From Capnocytophaga catalasegens (GTDB lineage: Bacteria; Bacteroidota; Bacteroidia; Flavobacteriales; Flavobacteriaceae), in assembly GCF_026005215.1 (NCBI RefSeq), contig NZ_BPMA01000012.1, forward strand, positions 1-64,000: a stretch of 64,000 nt of DNA, read 5' to 3'. Of the stretch, positions 10,219 to 23,658 are shown in pieces. Made by a program: the position numbers and the translations under genes. How positions within the stretch are numbered: the stretch's first letter is position 1; each line of letters starts with the position of its first letter. The notes beneath the pieces were generated by a model, which was not told where the DNA came from, ran no database searches, and worked only from the letters and a program-made list of their open reading frames with translations.

Positions 10219-12306
10219 ATGAGAAAAAATATTCTTTTACTTCCTTTGCTTTTTTTTATATTGTTTGCTTCATGCAGTTTTACTAATAAAAAATTTGAAA
10301 ATCCTAACAAAGACAAGCTTCTTTTGGAAACTTTCTTGTACATAGTAACTAACGGACATTATGAACCAAAAGAACTTAATGACGAGTATTCTAAAAAAGT
10401 TTTCAAAGAGTATTTAAATCAATTAGATGGACAAAAACGTTATTTCTTACAATCAGATTATAATGAGTTCAAGAAATATGAAACTCAACTTGATGATGAC
10501 TTGAAGAAATTAGATGTCTCCTTCTTCGACCTGACTTATAATCGACTTTTGCAACGAATGCAAGAAGTTGAATCTACTAACAAAACTATTTTCAAAAAAT
10601 CTTTTGATTTTTCCAAAATAGAATCTATTGATGTTGATTATGAAAATCTTGCTTATGCTAAGGATAAAAATGCCTTAAAAGAACGTTGGCGTAAAATTGC
10701 TAAATTTTCTACCTTAGCTAATTATGAAACCAAACTAAAAGAAGAACAAAACAAAAAGGAAAAAGACCCCAATTATAAATCTAAGCCTGACAATGAACTG
10801 AAAAAAGAAGCCGAAGAGCTTACTCAAAAAACTTTTGATGAGATATTCACTTCTTACAAAGACTTGCTTCGTGATGATTGGTTTGGTATTTACTTAAATA
10901 CTTTTGCAGAAGCATTAGATCCTCATTCGGGTTATATGGCTCCTGACTTAAAAGAACGCTTTGATCGTGATATGTCAGGAAAATTTGAAGGCATCGGAGC
11001 TCAACTTCAAAAAAAGACAGAAGGTATACGTATTTCTGACATCATTATGGGAGGTCCGGTTTGGAAAGGAAAACTTCTTGAAGTTGGAGACCTTATTCTC
11101 AAAGTAGGCGAAGGAGACAAAGCTCCTGTTGATATAATAGGTATGCGCTTAGACGACGCTGTAAAGTTAATTAAAGGACCAAAAGGTACCGAAGTTCGTC
11201 TAACTGTTAAACGTGTTGATGGGGCTATTGAAGTAGTGTCTATAATTCGTGACGTGGTCGAAATAGAAGAAACTTATGCCAAATCAGCTTTAATAAAAGA
11301 AGCGAACCACACATACGGAATTATCAACTTACCAAAATTTTATATTAACTTTGATGATTACAAAGAAAGAAATGCTGCCTCAGATATGGCTCTTGAAATA
11401 GCCAATCTTAAAAAATCAAATGTTGATGGAATTATCCTCGACCTTCGCAATAACGGAGGCGGTTCTCTTAAAACAGTAGTTGATATAGCTGGACTTTTCA
11501 TCAAAGAAGGACCTATTGTACAAGTTCGTGCAGCTAATGGAGCGATTGAAGTTCTAAAAGATAAGGATAAAAACATACATTGGGACAAACCACTTGTTAT
11601 TTTAGTTAATGAACTTTCGGCATCAGCTTCTGAAATTTTAGCAGCAGCCATGCAAGATTATCAACGAGCTATTGTTATTGGCAGTAAGCAAACGTTTGGA
11701 AAAGGAACCGTACAAACAATGCTTGATTTGAACAAATATGTTCGTAATAGTTCTTTCGATTTGGGAGCACTCAAGCTTACAATGCAAAAATTTTATAGAA
11801 TAAATGGAGGTTCTACACAACTCCAAGGTGTAGAAAGTGATATAATTATCCCCGACAAATACGCCTATATTAAAGTAGGCGAACGAGATATGAACAATCC
11901 ACTACCTTGGGATAAAATAAAATCTGCTCAATATTCTCAATGGACAAACAATACAAATTTTGCAAAAGCTATCGAAAATAGCAAAAAACGTATTGCCGAT
12001 AATCCTAAATTCAAAATTATTGACCAAAATGCACAATGGATTGAAAAACAACGCCAACAGAAAACCTATCCTTTAAACTATATTGAATACAAAAAACAAA
12101 TAGAAAGTGATGAGGAATACTCCAAACAACTAAAAACAGAACTTGATTACAAATCAAACTTAGTTTTTATTTCTTTACCAAGTGAAGAAGAATTGGTTAA
12201 AACAAACGAAGACCTAAAACTAAGACGCGATCGTTGGTTTGAAACCTTACAAAAAGACCTTTATATAGATGAGGCTGTCAATGTACTGAACGATTTATTA
12301 AAATAA
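10219..12306 (+). CDS. prc: C-terminal processing (tail-specific) protease, S41 family
   Basis: A Prc/Tsp-type periplasmic serine protease that cuts proteins near their C-terminus. From 10219 it is 695 residues with a lipoprotein signal ending FASC. In order it has the Tsp N-terminal helical domain, a PDZ domain (GIGAQL near the start of it), the S41 catalytic domain with the SASASE serine motif and the GKGTVQ segment carrying the general-base lysine, and a DUF3340-like C-terminal domain rich in charged residues. The frame also opens at 10186, but that ATG lies at the likely transcription start. A hairpin follows the stop codon. Confidence 0.9.
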   Translation: MRKNILLLPLLFFILFASCSFTNKKFENPNKDKLLLETFLYIVTNGHYEPKELNDEYSKKVFKEYLNQLDGQKRYFLQSDYNEFKKYETQLDDDLKKLDVSFFDLTYNRLLQRMQEVESTNKTIFKKSFDFSKIESIDVDYENLAYAKDKNALKERWRKIAKFSTLANYETKLKEEQNKKEKDPNYKSKPDNELKKEAEELTQKTFDEIFTSYKDLLRDDWFGIYLNTFAEALDPHSGYMAPDLKERFDRDMSGKFEGIGAQLQKKTEGIRISDIIMGGPVWKGKLLEVGDLILKVGEGDKAPVDIIGMRLDDAVKLIKGPKGTEVRLTVKRVDGAIEVVSIIRDVVEIEETYAKSALIKEANHTYGIINLPKFYINFDDYKERNAASDMALEIANLKKSNVDGIILDLRNNGGGSLKTVVDIAGLFIKEGPIVQVRAANGAIEVLKDKDKNIHWDKPLVILVNELSASASEILAAAMQDYQRAIVIGSKQTFGKGTVQTMLDLNKYVRNSSFDLGALKLTMQKFYRINGGSTQLQGVESDIIIPDKYAYIKVGERDMNNPLPWDKIKSAQYSQWTNNTNFAKAIENSKKRIADNPKFKIIDQNAQWIEKQRQQKTYPLNYIEYKKQIESDEEYSKQLKTELDYKSNLVFISLPSEEELVKTNEDLKLRRDRWFETLQKDLYIDEAVNVLNDLLK

Positions 12307-12331
12307 TTTAGTATCATACTTTTAATTTTAA

Positions 12332-12361
12332 TACCTTTGCCAAAGAGTTTAAATCTTTGGC
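12332..12361 (+). promoter_or_regulatory. Promoter box and hairpin between protease and permease
   Basis: A TAnnTTTG box, TACCTTTG, at 12332-12339 overlaps the left arm of an inverted repeat GCCAAAGA/TCTTTGGC (12339-12346 and 12354-12361) that is followed by T residues. It may end the protease transcript and start the permease transcript; the two functions cannot be separated by eye. Confidence 0.4.
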
Positions 12362-12373
12362 TTTTTATTTTGA

Positions 12374-13423
12374 ATGAGAAGTTTTTGGAATATTTTTAGT
12401 TTTAGTTATATTATTTTATGCGGAATCGCATCTATTTTTGCTTATATTTTGGCACCTGATAATTCTCGGAATGCTAATACAATGCACGTATCTATACATT
12501 CTAAGCCTCCTCTGTTTTCAGTCGAAATGCTTTGTCTTCCTACGAATCATATTCCTCATTGGCAAGATTATTGGATAGGAAGTCAAACGATGCATACAGA
12601 AATTCCTCTGAAAAGCTATTCTACAAACGAAAAAGGTATCATTTACACAATTTATCAGCCTAACGGAAGCGGTGGAGAGCAACAATTCATATCTTTTGGC
12701 AAATTCCCAGAAGAAAATTCATCAAATATTCTCCAAAAATACATTCAAAAACGAACATTTTGGTTAGGAACAGACAAATATGGGCGCGATATGCTAAGCC
12801 GTATGCTTATAGGTGCTCGTATTTCATTCGTAATTGGTTTTATTGCCGTTATCATTTCTTTGTTCTTAGGCATTTTTATGGGGGCTTTAGCAGGTTTTTA
12901 TGGAGGTAAAATAGACCAATGTATCCTGTGGGTAATCAATGTGGTTTGGTCTATTCCTACTCTTTTATTAGTAATTGCTTTATCATTGGCTTTAGGCAAA
13001 GGTTACTGGCAAGTATTTGTAGCCGTGGGACTTACAATGTGGGTTGAAGTAGCTCGAGTTGTTCGTGGACAAATACTGAGTATCAAGCAGCAACAATATG
13101 TAGAAGCTGCTCGCATACTTGGTTTTTCTAATTTTCGGATTATTATTCGACATATTCTACCCAATATTATCGCTCCTTTGATAATTATTTCAGCATCAAA
13201 TTTTGCCTCGGCTATTCTTATAGAAAGTGGTCTTAGTTTCCTAGGAATTGGCGCACAACCACCAACACCAAGTTGGGGAGGAATGATTAAAGATCATTAT
13301 AATTATATTATCTTAGGTAAGCCTTTTTTAGCAATTATTCCTGGTATTGCTATTCTCCTTTTGGTTCTTTCATTTATGCTTTTAGGAAATAAACTACGTG
13401 ATATTTTAGATGTAAAAAACTAA
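12374..13423 (+). CDS. ABC transporter permease, oligopeptide (DppC/OppC) family
   Basis: A 349-residue inner-membrane permease. It has an N-terminal membrane segment, an extracytoplasmic region of about 120 residues, and five further membrane segments from about residue 145. The binding-protein-dependent transport motif (EAARILGFSNFRIIIRHILPN) marks the loop that contacts the ATPase. DppC/OppC-type permeases work with a DppB partner, two ATPases and a binding protein, but none of these is adjacent. Orphan DppC genes of this kind occur in Bacteroidota. The cargo is unknown. Confidence 0.85.
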   Translation: MRSFWNIFSFSYIILCGIASIFAYILAPDNSRNANTMHVSIHSKPPLFSVEMLCLPTNHIPHWQDYWIGSQTMHTEIPLKSYSTNEKGIIYTIYQPNGSGGEQQFISFGKFPEENSSNILQKYIQKRTFWLGTDKYGRDMLSRMLIGARISFVIGFIAVIISLFLGIFMGALAGFYGGKIDQCILWVINVVWSIPTLLLVIALSLALGKGYWQVFVAVGLTMWVEVARVVRGQILSIKQQQYVEAARILGFSNFRIIIRHILPNIIAPLIIISASNFASAILIESGLSFLGIGAQPPTPSWGGMIKDHYNYIILGKPFLAIIPGIAILLLVLSFMLLGNKLRDILDVKN

Positions 13424-13472
13424 TTTATCAGTAAATTTATTTAAATTATTAGATTATTTCAAAAAATTAAAC

Positions 13473-13480
13473 TACTTTTG
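13473..13480 (+). promoter_or_regulatory. -7 element for the NhaC-type antiporter gene
   Basis: TACTTTTG fits TAnnTTTG and lies 30 nt before the ATG at 13511. Confidence 0.45.
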
Positions 13481-13510
13481 CGCTTTAATTTAAAAAATTT
13501 AATCTAGGTT

Positions 13511-14842
13511 ATGAAGCGTAAAATTAATTTTGGAAATGGATTAGCATTACTTCCTCTTATCATATTTATTAGTATTTTCCTGAGTGCAGGACTTATCACA
13601 GACGATTTCTATTCACTACCTGCTCCTATTGCCGTTCTATGTGGAATTATAGCAGCCTTTATTTTATTTTCCTACAATATTTCCATTAGTGATAATATCA
13701 AAGTTTTTATAAAAGGTTGTGGAAATAACAATATATTAACGATGTGTTTGATTACTTTGCTTGCAGGAGCTTTTGCAGTAATGACCAAAGAAATAGGAGC
13801 TGTCAATGCAATTGTTCACATTGCACAAAAATATCTGTCCATACAATTTCTATACGCAGGCGTATTTATTCTGGCTTCTTTCTTATCATTTTCGTCAGGA
13901 ACTTCTACTGGAACAATCACTGCTCTTGCTCCTGTTGCTTCGGGTTTTGTTATTTTTCCTGAAATAAATGCCTCACTTATTGCTGCATCACTTTTGGGAG
14001 GTGCTATGTTTGGGGACAATCTTTCTTTCATATCTGACACAACTATCGCTGCCACACAAACACAAGGCTGTCATATGAAAGATAAATTTCGTATCAATGT
14101 ACGTATAGCACTTCCTGCATCATTGCTAACTATCGGAGTACTTACTTTCATTGGAATATCTCTTCATCAATCAACTAATTCATTCTCAGCAGAAAATATT
14201 TCTATCGAATGGATAAAAATTGTACCTTATTTGTTAGTCATTATACTGGCATCGACAGGAACTAATGTTTTTGTTACGCTTTTCTTAGGGATTTTAGCTT
14301 CGGGAGCTATTGCTTTTTGGGAAAATACAATGAATTTACTTTCGTTTTCTCAAAATATTTATGCTGGTTTTACTCAAATGAATGAAATTTTCTTAGTATT
14401 CTTGCTTATGGGGGGACTTACGTATATGATTGAAAAAGAAGGTGGTATTCAATTTTTGATGGATAGTATGTCGCGGTTTATGACTTCTAAACTACGAGCC
14501 AAAACAGGAATTGCTTTCTTAGTTGGAACTATTGATTTTGCGATTGCTAATAATACAATTGCCATTATTACATCAGCTCCCATAGCACGAGAAATCAGTA
14601 ATAAATTTGGTATTTCACCTGCTTATACAGCTTCTATACTTGATATTAGCTCGTGTATCGTACAGGGATTTGCTCCTTTTGGAGCACAAATGTTACTACT
14701 TCTCAAACTAATACAAACCGATATCACATACCTTGATATTGTTGCACAATCTTACTATATTTGGATTTTGCTCGTAACAACTATATTTTATTTTTCTTTT
14801 ATTTCATCTAAAATAAAGAAAAAAGAACTTTTTGTGTCCTAA
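13511..14842 (+). CDS. NhaC-family Na+/H+ antiporter-like transporter
   Basis: A 443-residue integral membrane protein with ten to twelve hydrophobic segments. It has the NhaC-type features of a glycine/serine/threonine-rich motif (SFSSGTSTGT, about 125-135) and a later FGDNLSFISDTT segment in a conserved membrane region. NhaC proteins exchange Na+ (or an organic cation or anion) for protons. It precedes an NhaP-type antiporter by only 53 nt, so the two form a cation/pH homeostasis pair, possibly co-transcribed. The exact ion is not determined by sequence. Confidence 0.82.
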   Translation: MKRKINFGNGLALLPLIIFISIFLSAGLITDDFYSLPAPIAVLCGIIAAFILFSYNISISDNIKVFIKGCGNNNILTMCLITLLAGAFAVMTKEIGAVNAIVHIAQKYLSIQFLYAGVFILASFLSFSSGTSTGTITALAPVASGFVIFPEINASLIAASLLGGAMFGDNLSFISDTTIAATQTQGCHMKDKFRINVRIALPASLLTIGVLTFIGISLHQSTNSFSAENISIEWIKIVPYLLVIILASTGTNVFVTLFLGILASGAIAFWENTMNLLSFSQNIYAGFTQMNEIFLVFLLMGGLTYMIEKEGGIQFLMDSMSRFMTSKLRAKTGIAFLVGTIDFAIANNTIAIITSAPIAREISNKFGISPAYTASILDISSCIVQGFAPFGAQMLLLLKLIQTDITYLDIVAQSYYIWILLVTTIFYFSFISSKIKKKELFVS

Positions 14843-14895
14843 GTTTTTGCTATTTATTTTTTTTTATATATTTTCGCACTCAAATTATTTAACAA

Positions 14896-16416
14896 ATGAA
14901 TATTACTTCCGAAAATATATTGCTCATAGGCTCATTACTTCTATTTTTAAGTATTATTGCTGGAAAAACCTCATACAAATTTGGTGTTCCAACACTTATT
15001 TTATTCTTAGGAGTTGGGATAATGGCTGGCTCGGAGGGATTTTTCTTCAAAATACATTTTGACAATCCAAAATTAGCTCAATTTATTGGTATTGTATCGT
15101 TGAACTTCATTCTTTTTTCAGGAGGTTTAGAAACTCGTTGGAAATCGATTAAGCCTGTACTATCACAAGGAATAGTTCTTTCAACATTGGGCGTTTTTTT
15201 AACTGCAATTTCATTAGGATTATTCGTTTGGTATATCACTAATAATTTTTTCGAATACAAATTCTCGCTCTTTGAGAGTTTGTTACTTGGTTCTATTGTT
15301 TCCTCAACAGATGCTGCCGCAGTTTTTTCTATTTTACGTTCCAAAAGTTTAGACTTAAAAGACAATTTGCGCCCAACCTTAGAGCTCGAAAGTGGAAGTA
15401 ATGACCCAATGGCTAATGTTCTAACAATCACATTTTTAACTTTGGTACAAATACCTGACCAACCTTTGGGTGGGCTTATACTAATGTTCCTTCAACAAAT
15501 CGTACTGGGAGGTGCTTTTGGATTTGCTTTTGGAAAAATCAGCCATCGGATTATTAACAAAATACACCTTAGTTTTGAAGGACTATATCCTGTGCTTGTA
15601 ATCGTGCTAATGTTTATCACTTTTTCAGCAACTGACATGTTGGGAGGCAATGGATTTTTAGCCATATATGTCTGTGCTGTGTATCTAGGCAATCAAAATT
15701 TTATTCACAAAGGAAGCGTTCTAAAAATGTTTGACGGATTGGCATGGCTGATGCAAATTGTTTTATTCTTAACCTTAGGACTTCTTGTAACTCCAAGCCA
15801 AATTATACCTCTTATAGGAATTGGGTTGTTTATCTCAGTTTTTTTAATGGTGATTGCTCGCCCATTAAGTGTTTTTTTAAGTACGATACCTTTTAAAATG
15901 AGTTTTGCTCGCCGAAGTTATATTTCGTGGGTTGGGCTTCGTGGTGCTGTACCTATCGTTTTTGCTACCTATCCACTTTTAGCAGGTATAGACAAGGCAA
16001 ATATTATTTTCAACTTGGTATTTTTCATTTCGGTTACATCGGTTCTGATACAAGGAACAACACTCTCTCCTGTTGCTAAATGGTTTGGAGTTGCCGAGTT
16101 TGAAACAACCGAAAACATTGAAAATCCAGCCGATGCCATTATGGCAGAATATCCCAGAACAATAATGCGAGAGATTGCCATCGGACAAGATAGTACAACT
16201 ATAAGTAAAATGGTTGTTGAACTTCCTTTTCCAAAAAATGCTATTATCGCTATGATAAAACGTGCTGACAAATACATAACTCCGAATGGCTCTACCAAAA
16301 TAAAACCCAATGATATTCTGATTGTTATTTCTGATACAATAGCAGGAATGTGTGAAGTATATGATGCTTTGGAAATTATTCGCCCTGATGATTTAGCAAT
16401 CCCTGCCAATGAATAA
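14896..16416 (+). CDS. NhaP2/CvrA-type K+(Na+)/H+ antiporter with TrkA-C domain
   Basis: A 506-residue CPA1-type antiporter. About 12 membrane segments fill residues 1-390, including the VSSTDAAAVFS motif and the SGSNDP acidic motif in the transport core. The C-terminal cytoplasmic part (about 405-500) is a TrkA-C (RCK_C) ligand-binding domain, as in NhaP2/CvrA. That architecture favours K+/H+ exchange with regulation by a cytosolic ligand. It directly follows the NhaC-type gene, and a strong terminator follows its stop codon. Confidence 0.9.
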   Translation: MNITSENILLIGSLLLFLSIIAGKTSYKFGVPTLILFLGVGIMAGSEGFFFKIHFDNPKLAQFIGIVSLNFILFSGGLETRWKSIKPVLSQGIVLSTLGVFLTAISLGLFVWYITNNFFEYKFSLFESLLLGSIVSSTDAAAVFSILRSKSLDLKDNLRPTLELESGSNDPMANVLTITFLTLVQIPDQPLGGLILMFLQQIVLGGAFGFAFGKISHRIINKIHLSFEGLYPVLVIVLMFITFSATDMLGGNGFLAIYVCAVYLGNQNFIHKGSVLKMFDGLAWLMQIVLFLTLGLLVTPSQIIPLIGIGLFISVFLMVIARPLSVFLSTIPFKMSFARRSYISWVGLRGAVPIVFATYPLLAGIDKANIIFNLVFFISVTSVLIQGTTLSPVAKWFGVAEFETTENIENPADAIMAEYPRTIMREIAIGQDSTTISKMVVELPFPKNAIIAMIKRADKYITPNGSTKIKPNDILIVISDTIAGMCEVYDALEIIRPDDLAIPANE

Positions 16417-16440
16417 ATTTAGATTTACTTTTTACAAATT

Positions 16441-16477
16441 AAATGTTTGAAATAAAATAATTTTATTTCAAACATTT
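16441..16477 (+). terminator. Intrinsic terminator after the NhaP-type gene
   Basis: Perfect 17-bp stem (arms 16441-16457 and 16461-16477) with a 3-nt loop, followed by T residues. It lies 24 nt past the stop codon at 16416. Confidence 0.85.
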
Positions 16478-16763
16478 TTTTATTATAAATACTTCATTTT
16501 TGTATAAAAATCACCCTCCGAAGAACTAACTTTCCTTTTTTTGTATAAAAATCCTCTGAAATTATTTTCAAATTCATTTAAAAATATTTTTTAATTTCTG
16601 TAAAAATATTTTTTTTACAAAAAAAACACTCAAAAAACACTCATTTACTATAATATATTTCAACTTTTTCATCAAAAAAAAGAAAGTTTAAAAAATATTT
16701 TTGTATTTCTAAAATTATTTTTAGATTTGCCTAAATTTTTTACTAACTAATATTTATCAAAAA
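16478..16763. promoter_or_regulatory. TonB-receptor upstream region with direct repeats
   Basis: Very AT-rich leader of the receptor gene. TTTTTGTATAAAAATC occurs twice (near 16497 and 16535), a spacing of about 38 nt or close to four helical turns, which suggests a repeated operator. A promoter, TTTG (16700-16703), 18-nt spacer, TAGATTTG (16722-16729), precedes the ATG at 16764 by 34 nt. Confidence 0.5.
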
Positions 16764-19160
16764 ATGAAAATACTTTTTACAACCGTTTTTATTCTTTTTA
16801 TGGGCAATCTTTTTGCACAAAATGCCATTTTGAAAGGAACTATTACATCAAATGGAAACCCCATACAAGGAGTTAATGTAATTATCCAAAATCAATATCG
16901 AAAAACAGGAGTCAGCTCCTCAAAATCAGGAAATTATGAAATCAATCTTCCCGAAGGAACTTATCAAATAATCATTTCGGGGTTGGCTTTACAAACTATT
17001 TCTGACCAAGTTACCCTCATTGCTAATCAGACCGAAATTCGCAATTATACAATGAAAGAAGATATACTTGGGCTTGACCAAGTGGTTGTTACAGGGACAA
17101 ATCAGTCAATTCCACACTTCATTGCGCCGATAGTTGTCAGTAAGATTTCAGGAAAAGTTTTCGAAACGACACAATCACTTAGTCTCTCAGAAGGATTACG
17201 ATTTACTCCAGGACTTCGCACGGAGACCAATTGTCAAAATTGTGGCTTTAATCAACTACGTATCAACGGATTACAAGGGACTTATTCACAAATCTTAATC
17301 AACGGAAGAGCTGTATTTTCGTCCTTAGCAGGTGTATATGGACTTGAAATGATACCTGCAAATATGATTGACCGCATTGAAGTTGTAAGAGGTAGTGGTT
17401 CAGCAATTTACGGAGGAAATGCCATAGGTGGTACTGTTAATATTTTGACCAAAGACCCCATAGACAATACGTTTTCTATCGGAAATAATTTATCCTTATA
17501 TAAAGGAGAAACTCCCGACAATACATTATTTACGAATGCCTCTGTTGTAAGTGATAAATTAGATAAAGGTATGAATATTTTTGTATATCAACGAAATAGA
17601 GCTCCTTTTGATGCTAATCAAGATGAATATTCAGAAATTACCAAACTCAAAAATACAACTTTTGGAGCAGATGCTTTCTGGAATATTTCAGACAGAAATA
17701 AAATAAAATTCAATTTGAATTCTATACAAGAATTTCGACGAGGTGGAAACAAATTTGACCTTCTTGCTCACGAATCAGACATTACAGAACAGCTTGAACA
17801 TAGAATAATTGGAGGTGATTTATCTTTTGAACATCTTTCAGCAGATTTTTCACACAAATTATCTTATTACGTTTCTGCACAACATACAAACCGAAATAGT
17901 TTTTATGGTGGTGGTTTAGGAAAATCCATTGACCAAGACCAATTTAACTCTCTCTCAAACGAAGACAAAGAAACCTTCTTTGGGGCATTAGCTTCTTATG
18001 GAAAATCTGAAGGACTTGTCGGTGTAGGAGGGGTACAATATAATTATGCTATCAATCCGCAATGGAATTTGTCACTGGGAACAGAATATAAATACGATAA
18101 AGTTGATGATCAAGCCAATGGACACGGAAGAAGCATCAATCAAAATGTGAAAACTTACGGGAATTATGCACAATTGGAATGGAAACCAACTGACGCTCTC
18201 ACCTTTCTTGCAGGAACTCGTTACGATTATATTGATATAAAAGGAACTTATACCTACCGAACCATCGCTCAAAATGCAGATAAAACACTTTCTAAATTTG
18301 TTCCTCGATTTACTGCAATGTATGCTTTGGGCGATAACTGGAAACTACGAGCTACTTATGCACAAGGATACCGAGCTCCACAGGCTTTTGACGAAGATTT
18401 ACATACTGATGTTTTGGAAGGAAATGTCATTTTTGTAGAATTGGACAAAGACTTAAAACCTGAATATTCTGATAGTTTTACTGCCTCTGTCAATTATACA
18501 CAAAAAGAAGGCAATACACAAACGAATATTATCTTAGAAGGGTTTTATACACAGATTAAAGATGCTTTTTTTGATGAAAAACAAAATATTTCTTCCTCAG
18601 ACAATATTATTCGAAAATTGAAAAAAAATGCCACAGACAATTTGGGCGTTTTAGGTATAAATGCAGAAGTTAACTTTGCTTTTGGCAACAAAATTATTTG
18701 GCAGACAGGCATTACAATACAATCATCTCAGTACTCCGAGCCACAATCATTATGGACAAATGAAGATGACCCTAATGACAAACGCGAAGTTCTATCTAAA
18801 TATGTAATGAAAACGCCTAATATTTACGGATTTACTAATTTTACATATACTCCAATTTCTAATGTAAGTCTTTCTTATTCAGGTATTTTCACAGGACAAA
18901 TGTACGTTCCACACGTTGTTGAAGAATCTGGTTTTCAAGTCATTACAAAATCTCCTTCATTTTATGAACAAAATATACGAGGTGCTTATAATTTCAACTT
19001 GAAAAATAATTCAAAAATAGAATTGTCTATGGGAGTTCAAAATATATTTAACAATTATCAAAAAGATTTCGACTCTGGCAAAAGCCGTGATGCCGATTAT
19101 ATATATGGCCCACAACGTCCTCGTACATATTTTATGGGAATTACTTATAAATTAAATTGA
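16764..19160 (+). CDS. TonB-dependent outer-membrane receptor
   Basis: A 798-residue outer-membrane active transporter. A signal peptide (ending LFAQ near residue 19) is followed by a CarboxypepD_reg-like beta domain (about 22-95), the plug domain (about 110-225, with the RGSGSAIYGGNAIGGTVNI signature), and a 22-strand barrel ending in an aromatic-rich last strand. Plug and barrel resemble CirA/BtuB-type receptors for siderophores, haem or corrinoids more than SusC-type glycan receptors, and no SusD partner is adjacent. An NCQNCG cysteine pair lies in the plug. hemB follows but has its own terminator and promoter between. The substrate is not determined. Confidence 0.88.
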   Translation: MKILFTTVFILFMGNLFAQNAILKGTITSNGNPIQGVNVIIQNQYRKTGVSSSKSGNYEINLPEGTYQIIISGLALQTISDQVTLIANQTEIRNYTMKEDILGLDQVVVTGTNQSIPHFIAPIVVSKISGKVFETTQSLSLSEGLRFTPGLRTETNCQNCGFNQLRINGLQGTYSQILINGRAVFSSLAGVYGLEMIPANMIDRIEVVRGSGSAIYGGNAIGGTVNILTKDPIDNTFSIGNNLSLYKGETPDNTLFTNASVVSDKLDKGMNIFVYQRNRAPFDANQDEYSEITKLKNTTFGADAFWNISDRNKIKFNLNSIQEFRRGGNKFDLLAHESDITEQLEHRIIGGDLSFEHLSADFSHKLSYYVSAQHTNRNSFYGGGLGKSIDQDQFNSLSNEDKETFFGALASYGKSEGLVGVGGVQYNYAINPQWNLSLGTEYKYDKVDDQANGHGRSINQNVKTYGNYAQLEWKPTDALTFLAGTRYDYIDIKGTYTYRTIAQNADKTLSKFVPRFTAMYALGDNWKLRATYAQGYRAPQAFDEDLHTDVLEGNVIFVELDKDLKPEYSDSFTASVNYTQKEGNTQTNIILEGFYTQIKDAFFDEKQNISSSDNIIRKLKKNATDNLGVLGINAEVNFAFGNKIIWQTGITIQSSQYSEPQSLWTNEDDPNDKREVLSKYVMKTPNIYGFTNFTYTPISNVSLSYSGIFTGQMYVPHVVEESGFQVITKSPSFYEQNIRGAYNFNLKNNSKIELSMGVQNIFNNYQKDFDSGKSRDADYIYGPQRPRTYFMGITYKLN

Positions 19161-19183
19161 TTTTTTTTAGATTTGTTTGTTTT

Positions 19184-19217
19184 AAAAATCGTAAAAGTAA
19201 AATCTTTTACGATTTTT
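19184..19217 (+). terminator. Terminator after the TonB receptor gene
   Basis: Arms AAAAATCGTAAAAG (19184-19197) and CTTTTACGATTTTT (19204-19217) form a 14-bp stem with a 6-nt loop, followed by T residues. It separates the receptor from hemB. Confidence 0.8.
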
Positions 19218-19265
19218 TATTTTTTTTCTTGAAAAAATTGTAATTTTGTCATTATTTTTTTCAAA

Positions 19266-20252
19266 ATGAATATTTTAAGAAGAAACAGACGTTTGAGAAC
19301 TAACGAAGTTATCCGAAGTTTAGTACGAGAAACTGTAATTACTCCCAATGATTTTATTGTACCTTTATTCATTGTTGAAGGCAAAGGTATTAAGGAAGAA
19401 ATCCCTTCAATGCCCAATTATTTTCGATATAGCTTAGATTTGTTAGAAAAGGAAATCAAAGAATTATGTCTATTGGGACTAAAATCCGTTTTGCTTTTCG
19501 TGAAAGTTCCTGACAATCTGAAAGATAACAAAGGAACTGAAGCACTCAATCCGAATGGACTTATGCAACGAGCTATTGATTGTATAAAAAATGCTGTACC
19601 GCAAATACTTGTTATGACCGATGTGGCTCTTGACCCATATTCGATTTTTGGTCATGACGGAATTATCGAAAACGGACAAATAATAAACGACCCAACTGTC
19701 GAAGTGCTTTCACAAATGGCTCTTTCGCACGCACAAGCTGGTGCTGATTTTGTAGCACCAAGTGATATGATGGACGGACGTATTTTATCTATACGTAACA
19801 CACTGGATAATAACAATTTAACCAATATTGGGATCATGGCATATAGTGCCAAATATGCTTCGGCTTTCTATGGTCCGTTCCGTGATGCTCTGGATAGCGC
19901 TCCCGTTGATGTTCAGAATATTCCAAAAGATAAAAAAACATATCAGATGGATTATGCCAACCGAATAGAAGTCCTTCGGGAAGTCGAGTCTGATATCGAA
20001 GAAGGAGCCGATATTGTAATGGTAAAACCTGGTTTATGCTATCTAGATATTGTTCGAGAGGTCAAAAATTGTGTAAATGTACCTGTATCTGTATATCAAG
20101 TTTCGGGAGAATATGCTATGATAAAAGCGGCCTCAGAAAAAGGTTGGCTTGACCATGACGCTGTGATGCTCGAACAAATATATGCCATAAAACGTGCTGG
20201 TGCAGACCTTATTGCAAGTTATTTTGCAAAAGATGTTGTCAAATTACTTTAA
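19266..20252 (+). CDS. hemB: Delta-aminolevulinic acid dehydratase (porphobilinogen synthase)
   Basis: Condenses two 5-aminolevulinate molecules to porphobilinogen in haem synthesis. The 328-residue protein has normal family length. The two Schiff-base lysines sit in MAYSAKYAS and VKPG contexts, and the metal/substrate region contains DVALDPYS and GHDG. That region has no cysteine cluster (Asp and Ala replace Cys), which points to the Mg-dependent rather than the Zn-dependent type; this is inference from the family. A TAATTTTG box at 19241-19248 precedes the start. It is the only tetrapyrrole gene in the window. Confidence 0.96.
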   Translation: MNILRRNRRLRTNEVIRSLVRETVITPNDFIVPLFIVEGKGIKEEIPSMPNYFRYSLDLLEKEIKELCLLGLKSVLLFVKVPDNLKDNKGTEALNPNGLMQRAIDCIKNAVPQILVMTDVALDPYSIFGHDGIIENGQIINDPTVEVLSQMALSHAQAGADFVAPSDMMDGRILSIRNTLDNNNLTNIGIMAYSAKYASAFYGPFRDALDSAPVDVQNIPKDKKTYQMDYANRIEVLREVESDIEEGADIVMVKPGLCYLDIVREVKNCVNVPVSVYQVSGEYAMIKAASEKGWLDHDAVMLEQIYAIKRAGADLIASYFAKDVVKLL

Positions 20253-20372
20253 AGCCGATTTTTATTCCGCAATGGAACAATAAAGTATGCTAATTTCATA
20301 TCAAAACAATTCAATAATCAACAAATATTGAGTAAAACATTTATTTTTTATACTATATTTTATTTATTATGA

Positions 20373-23591
<3,219 letters not shown>

Positions 23592-23605
23592 AATTATATC
23601 TATAA

Positions 23606-23640
23606 AAAAGGGAATTGCTTATCTAAAACAATTCCCTTTT
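23606..23640. terminator. Bidirectional terminator between converging genes
   Basis: Arms AAAAGGGAATTG (23606-23617) and CAATTCCCTTTT (23629-23640), with A residues to the left and T residues to the right. It serves the plus-strand galactosidase and the minus-strand PepSY operon. Confidence 0.8.
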
Positions 23641-23658
23641 ATACTAAATCAAAACTTC

